Positions 1-6,173 of a stretch of 16,304 nt of DNA are shown here, in pieces. The notes below the pieces were generated by a model. The model did not search any database. It saw only the letters and a list, made by a program, of their open reading frames with translations, and was not told the DNA's origin. Origin of the DNA: Ga0074139 sp964515195 (GTDB taxonomy: Bacteria > Bdellovibrionota > Bdellovibrionia > Bdellovibrionales > Bdellovibrionaceae); NCBI GenBank assembly GCA_964515195.1, contig CAZETK010000063.1:1-16304 (forward strand), read 5' to 3'. A program made the position numbers and the translations under genes. Every line of letters starts with the position of its first letter. The stretch's first letter is position 1.

Positions 1-530
1 GTATTGAAAACTTCTTTGTGGCCTCGCACAGAATACACGCGAAGTCTTAAAACGGCTTCATAGGTGACCGCGGTATTGCGAATAATCCCCACGGCATCCG
101 CTGACTTTTTCATACGGAAATCCAGAATTTTACCTTCAATCAAAGCTTGGTAGCCCAGTTTCTGTGAATCCTTAGCACAGCTTGGAAGGTCATATTCTTC
201 ATTGTGAAGGGGACAATGACTCATCTCCGAGCGATTGACCAAAAGGCCAATAAGTTGACCCTCTTTGTTCATTTCTTCGATAAATCGAATTTGGGCTTCG
301 CTTGGTAGAGATTCAGGGCGCTGCCCAAAATCGAGGAAGGGCAATACTCCGACTCGCTTTCGCGGCCCAGAGTTTTTCTCTCCTTGGGTCGAAAGATTTT
401 TTTGATCACGAACCTGTCGACGCGCATCTGGTTTTGTTTCCATGATAGTACAACCAACAAGAGAACCTGCGATCCATAAACTCAATAGGATATTCGGAAA
501 TAAATTAAAAAATCCTGGCCGGTTTACCAT
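1..530 (-). CDS. Putative lipoprotein, 3' end cut by window edge
   Basis: The frame is open from ATG at 530 to the left edge (176 full codons, no stop). The N-terminus has a hydrophobic stretch (about residues 7-26) ending in the lipobox L24-V25-G26-C27, so the protein should be lipidated on Cys27. After a polar linker the mature part begins with RVGVLPFLDFG, a start like that of CsgG/TolB-N/LpoB-type envelope lipoproteins, and later has LGYQALIEGKILDF, which resembles the 'ADAVLVGTV' strand of such folds. That fold link is inference from pattern only. The start is firm: a GGAGG lies 7 bases upstream, and the ATG shares one base with the stop of the gene before it (TAATG). It is the third gene of the dnaE transcription unit and is probably translationally coupled to its upstream neighbour. 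Function unknown. Confidence 0.82.
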   Translation of the reverse strand, partial: MVNRPGFFNLFPNILLSLWIAGSLVGCTIMETKPDARRQVRDQKNLSTQGEKNSGPRKRVGVLPFLDFGQRPESLPSEAQIRFIEEMNKEGQLIGLLVNRSEMSHCPLHNEEYDLPSCAKDSQKLGYQALIEGKILDFRMKKSADAVGIIRNTAVTYEAVLRLRVYSVRGHKEVFN

Positions 531-1627
531 TAAATTTCCTCCAAACGAATTTCTGAAGAGCTAAATTGAACCCTAAACTTCTTGTCTTTGTATTTTAAAC
601 TGCCCAGCCTCGTCGCCAATGCCTGTGGAGAAGCATCAGATTCGAGTTCGTATTGAACCTTTTGCGTTTCAAATCGCCTTTCCGAAACTGATTTAATCAA
701 GGGCGTGGAATTAAGAAGCCACTGCTTAAATGAATCCTGTTCTAGTAAAGTTAATGAACCAATAAATGTTAAGCGGATTCGATTCTCTTGAGTTAGAGAT
801 TTGGCATCAATATCATCTAACTGCGCAACTAAATCCTGAGACCAGGTCTCCCACTTTTGGGCGCTTTCATCTCGAGATTGAAAGCGACGAATGGAGTCGG
901 TGACCTCTTTTTTATATTGCTGGGAATAAACCTTTACCTGTGTGGTAAAGCTTCGTCCGTCACTGCCCGAGCCACCAATTTCTCGCCCCAAGCCAAATAG
1001 AATGATAGAATCTTTAACACCGTTTTTGTTGATAAAATCTTCAACAGTGGCGGTTTCTGAAAAGATCGCTAACCATTCGGGATTGATATTTTTGTTGTAG
1101 GTATAACCCGCTTTTTCGAAAGTTTTTTTAAAGTCTGCGCTCCAATCAAATAGTAAGGCTTGATCTTCTGGTCTACCACCTTTTGGTTGCCAACTGACGG
1201 CACGACGCTTTCCATCCGCATCTTCAATTACAAAAAACGCCAAGACATGAGGAGCCAATCGGGTTTTCGAAAAAATACCTGCATCCATTAAGAGCTTTCG
1301 GAAATCTGTAAGTGAAATCTTATACTGGACAGTGATACGGCTGCCATGAGCTCCGCGGTCCAAATCTTGAACCTTTTGAAAGGGGGTGAAGCGCGAGGAG
1401 CGGTTGATAACTTTTGCGGTCAGTGCCTTTTTATTTCGGTTATAAGATTCAGCCCCGATAAATTCGATGATCAAATCTTCCGCCATTTTTCGATTGGCTT
1501 GTTCCGTTAAGGCTGCGATCGAAAGCTTAGAAGGGGGTTCTGGATTTTCCACCGTGACAGTGCGATCCACAGTTTGGGCCTGAGCCATTTGAAAACTGAA
1601 AAGCAACAGTGCCAAAATCCTTGTCAT
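530..1627 (-). CDS. Secreted protein of unknown function
   Basis: A 365-residue protein I do not recognise. Residues 1-17 are a clear Sec signal peptide (hydrophobic core ILALLLFSF, cleavage expected after A-Q-A17), so the mature protein should act in the periplasm or envelope. No transmembrane segment follows. The mature part is a soluble alpha/beta mix. The C-terminal ~75 residues (LTFIGSLTLLEQDSFKQWL, then a 'YELESDASPQALATRL' stretch) look like the small repeated alpha/beta unit found in DUF2066- or FlgT-like periplasmic proteins; this is a weak resemblance. The ATG overlaps the dnaE stop by four bases (ATGA), and the stop overlaps the next gene's start by one base, so the three genes are probably co-translated. 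A G-rich run (GGGGGTAT) just upstream may be the ribosome binding site. Pairing with a lipoprotein suggests the two act together in the envelope. Confidence 0.85.
   Translation of the reverse strand: MTRILALLLFSFQMAQAQTVDRTVTVENPEPPSKLSIAALTEQANRKMAEDLIIEFIGAESYNRNKKALTAKVINRSSRFTPFQKVQDLDRGAHGSRITVQYKISLTDFRKLLMDAGIFSKTRLAPHVLAFFVIEDADGKRRAVSWQPKGGRPEDQALLFDWSADFKKTFEKAGYTYNKNINPEWLAIFSETATVEDFINKNGVKDSIILFGLGREIGGSGSDGRSFTTQVKVYSQQYKKEVTDSIRRFQSRDESAQKWETWSQDLVAQLDDIDAKSLTQENRIRLTFIGSLTLLEQDSFKQWLLNSTPLIKSVSERRFETQKVQYELESDASPQALATRLGSLKYKDKKFRVQFSSSEIRLEEI
538..542 (-). promoter_or_regulatory. Ribosome binding site of the lipoprotein gene
   Basis: GGAGG on the minus strand, 7 bases before the ATG at 530. 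It fixes the start of the lipoprotein gene, whose first codon overlaps the preceding TAA stop by one base. Confidence 0.75.
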
Positions 1628-4600
1628 GATACCCCCATATGAATTTCTAAAAAGTGGGTGTCTCCCAATTGGGATTGAATCTTTTCAAAAAAAGGTGTTC
1701 CCACTTGCACGCCCTTGTATTCTTGACTTTCTATTTTTACATTTCGATTAAGTTCTTCTACAAACAACTTGAACTCCACCGGAATTGGACCTGAAAATTC
1801 TTTTAAAATGGACCCCAACTTATCGTAAGCGTCCGGTTTAATTTTCTCTAAATGAAATGTGATTTTCCTGGTTTTTGTGAAAATATCGTCCAAAGTACTG
1901 GCTGTATCGAGAATGATTTTGGCATTCCCCTCGTCCTGCTCTAGGTTCCCACCGATTAAAAGTGGCCTTTCCCCCTTGATAAGGTTCTCGAATTTCGCAT
2001 AAGTATCCGGAAATAATACCACTTCAATATGGCCAGATAAGTCTTCAATCTTTCCAAATGCCATCCGAGTGCCCTTACGAGTGATGATCTCACGATACTC
2101 TGATATCAAACCCGCAACCACAACCCTTCGTCGAGGCTTTCCATTTTTATAACGGCGATAATCACGCCCTTGCGGTGCGGGCAGTGCCTCTTGGCTTTCG
2201 GTCCTCATTACGTCGTCTGGGGCGGAAGAGCCCGCTACCTGTACCAGATCCGCAATACGCCCTGAGCTCCAGACTTGAAGTAAGGATTCATAACCCTTTA
2301 AAGGATGATCACTTAAATAGAAACCCAGCACTTCTTTTTCATAGGCAAGAGTGGCGGTACGGCTCCAAGGGGCCACTGCTTCGAGTTCAATTTTTTCTTC
2401 CTGGTCACCGGCCAGATCAAACAACGACGCTTGTCCCAACTCTTTATCGCGATTGCGGCTGATGGCCACATCCAAAAACCTCTGATAGCCTGCCAGCAAT
2501 TGGGCCCGATGATAACCAAATCCATCCAAAGCGCCGCCCTTAATTAAGCATTCAATTACTTTTTTGTTTAGTCGCTTGGGGTCTACCGAGCCGAAGAAAT
2601 CGTCAAGGCTTTCAAAACGCTTTTCAGTCTTTCCTTCACGAGCTTCCAAAATAGCCAGAACAGCGGATTCCCCGACTCCCTTAATGGCCCCCAAGCCAAA
2701 GTAAATAGTATTGTCACGGCAGCTGAACAAATAGTCCGAAAAATTGATATGAGGCGGCTTTACCTCAATTCCGCGTTTTTGTGCGTCCTTAACGTATTTT
2801 ACGACGTTGTCGGTGTTATTCACCTCTGTCGATAACAAGGCTGCAAAAAACTCGACGGGATAATGGGCTTTTAACCAGGCCGTTTGCAGAGTTAAAACAG
2901 AATAGGCGGCGGCATGGGATTTATTAAATCCATAGTCCGCAAACTTATACATCAGATCAAACAGCTCGTCGGATTTTTGCGGGTCATAGCCCTTCTCCTT
3001 AGCACCCTGAAGGAAGCGTACGCGATGACGATCCATTTCTTCTTTGATCTTTTTTCCCATCGCCCGTCGAAGCATATCCGCTTCCCCCAGAGAGTACCCG
3101 GCGATCTTAGAAGCAATGGCCATTACCTGCTCTTGGTACACCAGAATTCCATAGGTCTCTTGCAGGATTTGCTTAGTATCTTCAATTAAATACTCAACAG
3201 GCTTCTCGCCATGTTTTCGGGCTGTATACTCGGGAATATTAGCCATTGGGCCGGGGCGATACAACGAAGTAATAGCGGTGATATCAGCAAAACTCGAGGG
3301 TTTAATTTTTCGTGTGGCATCAGTGATTCCATCACCTTCAAACTGAAAAACACCGGCAGTATCTCCGCGGCCCATCAGTTCAAAACAAGCGGGATCATCC
3401 AAAGGAATCTCATGAGGCAGAATAGACTTTCCGCGATTCTTAGAAATAAGTCCGATCGCACGATGAATATGCGTCAAGGTCTTCAGCCCTAAGAAGTCGA
3501 ACTTAATCAGACCGATCTTTTCAGCGTGCTTCATATCGTACTGCACGACAGTTTCGTTTTCAGTGCCACGAAAAAGCGGAGCATGGGAAGTAATCTGCCC
3601 GTCTGCAATGATAACACCGGCCGCGTGAATTCCCGCGTGGCGAACCAGACCCTCCACTCGTTGCGCTAGATCTAATAAGGTGGCGACTTGAGGGTTCATC
3701 TCCATCATCTCTGTCAGGCGTGGCTCTAATTCAAGGGCTTCTTTCAAGGAAATCCCAAGCTTTTCGGGAATTAACTTGGTCACAGCGTCAACTTCCGAGA
3801 AGGTCATTCCTAAAACACGTCCCACATCCTTGATAGCCGCGCGAGCCTGAAGTTTTCCATACGTTATAATTTGACAGACGCTTCCAGCGCCATATTTTTG
3901 TGTAACATAATTAATTACATCCCCACGCCGATCCATACAGAAATCAATATCAAAGTCGGGCATTGAGATCCGTTCTGGATTCAAGAATCGCTCAAACAGA
4001 AGGTGATAAGGAATCGGGTCCAGATCGGTAATTCGTAATGTGAAAGCCACAAGGCTTCCGGCACCTGAGCCTCGCCCAGGGCCTACCGGAATATCATGAC
4101 TCTTAGCCCAATTAATAAAGTCCTGAACGATAAGATAGTACCCGTTAAAGCCCATGCGATCGACTATGGAAAGTTCGTATTCCAAGCGGTTTTTGTACTC
4201 ATCTTTTTTTTCTTCGCTTAAGACTTCTCCCAAAATTTTCTTTTCTTCAAAGCGAGCCTCTAATCCCTTGAAGGCTCGATGCCGAATTTCTTCTTCAACA
4301 CTGCGCCCTTCTTCAGTGGGAAAATTGGGAAGATGATAAATGGGCTTTCCTTCATTATTCTTCAATTTAAACTTCACATTGCAACGAGAAGCGATTTCCA
4401 AAGTATTTTCAATCGCTTCAGGAATATCCGCAAAGAGCTTTTTCATCTGCGGCGGTGATTTTAAATAAAACTCGGACGACCCTAACTTATAACGAGATTC
4501 ATCGGCCAATGTACGGTTTGTCCCTACGCAGATCAAAACCTCCTGTGCAACTTGATCATCCGGGACAAGGTAATGAACATCGTTGGAGGCTACGACAGGA

Positions 4601-5190
4601 ACGCCCGTTATCTTCGAGGCTTCTAGAATAAACTGATTGATCTCTTTCCAGACAGGAAGGGTTCGATTCATTTCCAGATACAGGCGGTCACCAAATATCT
4701 CTTGAAGTTCGCGCAAACGCTCCAAGGCGGCATCTGGCCCTGATTTCAAAAATAAGTCGGGGATCTCGCCTCGGATGCCCCCTGTCAGACAAATTAGATT
4801 CGAATTAAATTCTTTTAGCAGGGAATCATCAATCCGAGGCTTCCAATAAAAACCCTCTTGATAAGCCTTTGAAGACAAAGTGCAAAGATTTTGGTAGCCT
4901 TTAAAGTCTTGAGCTAAAAGCACCAACCGACGAGGGCCTAAATGGGCTTCACGATCTTGCTTCTTTTCAAACCGATCATTCGTCACATAAGCATCGAAAC
5001 CTAAAATTGGTTTTATTTCTTGAGCCTGACAAGCGAAGTAGAACTCTATCGCCCCAAACATATTTCCGTTATCTGTTAAGGCCAGGGCTGGCATTTGAAA
5101 CTCTTTGGCCTTTTTAGCTAAAGCCTTTAGACGACAGGAAGCTTCTAATAAAGAGTATTCAGAATGGGTGTGAAGATGGACAAAAGACAT
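1624..5190 (-). CDS. dnaE: DNA polymerase III subunit alpha
   Basis: The replicative C-family polymerase; 1188 residues, full length for DnaE1. In order: PHP domain (about 1-280, HLHTHSEYS at 5-13); palm with PGRGSGAGS at 371-379 and MPDFDIDF at 410-417, where Asp414 and Asp416 match the E. coli catalytic pair, and the third catalytic Asp at 565 in IKFDFLGLKT; HAGIHAAG at 518-525; fingers and tandem helix-hairpin-helix region; QASLF at 920-924, the internal beta-clamp binding motif; and an OB fold at about 1022-1100 (VVVAGLISEYREI). The PHP metal site looks degenerate: relative to proofreading PHP domains, expected Asp, His, Glu, His and Cys ligands read Glu16, Asn41, Asp66, Arg88 and Gly138, so proofreading probably needs a separate DnaQ-type exonuclease. 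It starts the minus-strand unit. The start MSFVHLH fits the family; no strong ribosome binding site is visible. Confidence 0.98.
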   Translation of the reverse strand: MSFVHLHTHSEYSLLEASCRLKALAKKAKEFQMPALALTDNGNMFGAIEFYFACQAQEIKPILGFDAYVTNDRFEKKQDREAHLGPRRLVLLAQDFKGYQNLCTLSSKAYQEGFYWKPRIDDSLLKEFNSNLICLTGGIRGEIPDLFLKSGPDAALERLRELQEIFGDRLYLEMNRTLPVWKEINQFILEASKITGVPVVASNDVHYLVPDDQVAQEVLICVGTNRTLADESRYKLGSSEFYLKSPPQMKKLFADIPEAIENTLEIASRCNVKFKLKNNEGKPIYHLPNFPTEEGRSVEEEIRHRAFKGLEARFEEKKILGEVLSEEKKDEYKNRLEYELSIVDRMGFNGYYLIVQDFINWAKSHDIPVGPGRGSGAGSLVAFTLRITDLDPIPYHLLFERFLNPERISMPDFDIDFCMDRRGDVINYVTQKYGAGSVCQIITYGKLQARAAIKDVGRVLGMTFSEVDAVTKLIPEKLGISLKEALELEPRLTEMMEMNPQVATLLDLAQRVEGLVRHAGIHAAGVIIADGQITSHAPLFRGTENETVVQYDMKHAEKIGLIKFDFLGLKTLTHIHRAIGLISKNRGKSILPHEIPLDDPACFELMGRGDTAGVFQFEGDGITDATRKIKPSSFADITAITSLYRPGPMANIPEYTARKHGEKPVEYLIEDTKQILQETYGILVYQEQVMAIASKIAGYSLGEADMLRRAMGKKIKEEMDRHRVRFLQGAKEKGYDPQKSDELFDLMYKFADYGFNKSHAAAYSVLTLQTAWLKAHYPVEFFAALLSTEVNNTDNVVKYVKDAQKRGIEVKPPHINFSDYLFSCRDNTIYFGLGAIKGVGESAVLAILEAREGKTEKRFESLDDFFGSVDPKRLNKKVIECLIKGGALDGFGYHRAQLLAGYQRFLDVAISRNRDKELGQASLFDLAGDQEEKIELEAVAPWSRTATLAYEKEVLGFYLSDHPLKGYESLLQVWSSGRIADLVQVAGSSAPDDVMRTESQEALPAPQGRDYRRYKNGKPRRRVVVAGLISEYREIITRKGTRMAFGKIEDLSGHIEVVLFPDTYAKFENLIKGERPLLIGGNLEQDEGNAKIILDTASTLDDIFTKTRKITFHLEKIKPDAYDKLGSILKEFSGPIPVEFKLFVEELNRNVKIESQEYKGVQVGTPFFEKIQSQLGDTHFLEIHMGVS

Positions 5191-5435
5191 CCCATAGTCT
5201 TAACAAATTTTGACCTCTCTGAGAGGTAGTTTTTGCATAGCGGCGAGTCATAACGACCTAAATCTGAAGATTAACTAGGTGGATTATCCTTTTCCCGAAA
5301 ACAAGCCCTAAAGATTGCGACTCCTACTTGCGGCAAGCCTAAATCGGCACTGTCTAAGCTTTTGACAGGGTCTATAAAAACCACACGGTCCTGGCGGCCA
5401 TTTTTCGGGTCCTTGGCTTGCAGATATCAGAAGGT
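5191..5435. promoter_or_regulatory. Divergent intergenic region with both promoters
   Basis: This stretch must carry the start signals for dnaE (minus) and the seven-gene operon (plus). For the plus strand, an exact TTGACA lies at 5362-5367, but no TATAAT-like box sits 15-19 bases after it. CGGCACTGTCTAAGCT at 5345-5360 has the GG-N10-GC spacing of a sigma-54 -24/-12 element but lacks the TT before GC. GGTCCTGGC (5387-5395) and GGTCCTTGGC (5408-5417) form an imperfect direct repeat about two helical turns apart. For the minus strand, GATAAT (5288 down to 5283) is a possible -10 without a good -35. A perfect inverted repeat lies at 5213-5227. None of these is strong enough to name a promoter. 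Confidence 0.4.
5213..5227. repeat. 15-bp perfect inverted repeat in the dnaE leader
   Basis: ACCTCTC-T-GAGAGGT: seven-base arms with a one-base centre, lying 23-37 bases upstream of the dnaE start codon. As DNA it could be a dimeric-protein operator; as RNA it could fold into a six-pair, three-base-loop hairpin in the dnaE leader. It has no following T-run on either strand, so it is not an intrinsic terminator. Confidence 0.45.
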
Positions 5436-6173
5436 ATGCGAACTCTTATCGTAACGTCTGCTGTGACTTTTGTCCCAGAAAACTACAATCGCTTTATCTG
5501 CGGCATGGCTCGCCACCCATTGGTAGTGGGCTTATTGGAGCTTGAGAACCGCGATTCTTCGATTCTTCTAAAAGGGATCGCCATGGCGGCCACCCTATCA
5601 GCTCCGCGACTGGGGCTGACCTTGGTTAAAAATTATTTGAGTTCCTCCAAAAAACAGCGCCAAGCTGCCTTCACAAAAGAAAATAAATTCTATGCTCGTC
5701 TTCCTAGTATCAATTCGGCAGAAGCCGTTGACCTTGTTACCAATAATAAAATTGATCTTATCGTCAACGCCCGCACCCGCTCGATTTTTAAGCCAGAAAT
5801 TCTAAAAGCTCCACGATTAGGATGCATCAATATTCATCACGGTCTGCTTCCTGGGCAGCGTGGACTGATGTGTGATTTTTGGGCTCATTTGGAAAATGAA
5901 CCCTCCGGCTTTTCCATTCATCAAATGACTTCCAAAATTGATGATGGCCCTCTTCTCAAGGTTCAAGAAATCAAGTCTGAAAAAAAATCTTATGTTCACA
6001 GCTTGCTATTGGCTTCTGAGATGGAAGCTAAAGTTTGTGGCAAATTATTATTTGAAATTCAAGGCTCAGAGCAATTCAATCCTCTAAATGCTAACGCCAA
6101 TAATATCAAATACAGAAAGAACCCATCTTTAATTGACGGTTATAGAATGCAATTAAAAGGAATAAGAGTATGA
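5436..6173 (+). CDS. Formyltransferase-fold enzyme (Fmt/PurN/ArnA-N family)
   Basis: 245 residues from the ATG chosen here. The core is the formyltransferase domain: a Rossmann-like N-terminus (MRTLIVTSAVTF), KIDLIVNARTRSIFKPEIL at 105-123, then GCINIHHGLLPGQRG at 129-143 and SKIDDGPLL at 166-174. The catalytic trio of the family (Asn-x-His plus Asp) is seen as Asn132, His134 and Asp169, so it is probably active with 10-formyl-tetrahydrofolate. It lacks the C-terminal tRNA-binding domain of methionyl-tRNA formyltransferase and is probably not Fmt; its position suggests it formylates an amine (or acts on a related group) on the operon's product, which is inference. First gene of the seven-gene operon; its stop overlaps the next start (ATGA). 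Start is uncertain: an in-frame TTG at 5418 would add six residues. AGAAGG is only one base before the ATG, too close to be a normal ribosome binding site, and neither start has a good one. Confidence 0.85.
   Translation: MRTLIVTSAVTFVPENYNRFICGMARHPLVVGLLELENRDSSILLKGIAMAATLSAPRLGLTLVKNYLSSSKKQRQAAFTKENKFYARLPSINSAEAVDLVTNNKIDLIVNARTRSIFKPEILKAPRLGCINIHHGLLPGQRGLMCDFWAHLENEPSGFSIHQMTSKIDDGPLLKVQEIKSEKKSYVHSLLLASEMEAKVCGKLLFEIQGSEQFNPLNANANNIKYRKNPSLIDGYRMQLKGIRV

Noticed and set aside
269..460. 63-residue minus-strand reading frame
   Set aside because: It lies in another frame of the lipoprotein gene, which has a lipobox, a strong ribosome binding site and an open frame to the window edge.
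2175..2462. Plus-strand frames opposite dnaE (also 2914-3189, 3211-3492, 4154-4336)
   Set aside because: All are antisense to conserved dnaE coding sequence and show no protein-like family features.
5362..5378. TTGACA plus TATAAA as a sigma-70 promoter
   Set aside because: The two boxes are only 5 bases apart, and no -10-like box lies at a normal spacing after TTGACA.
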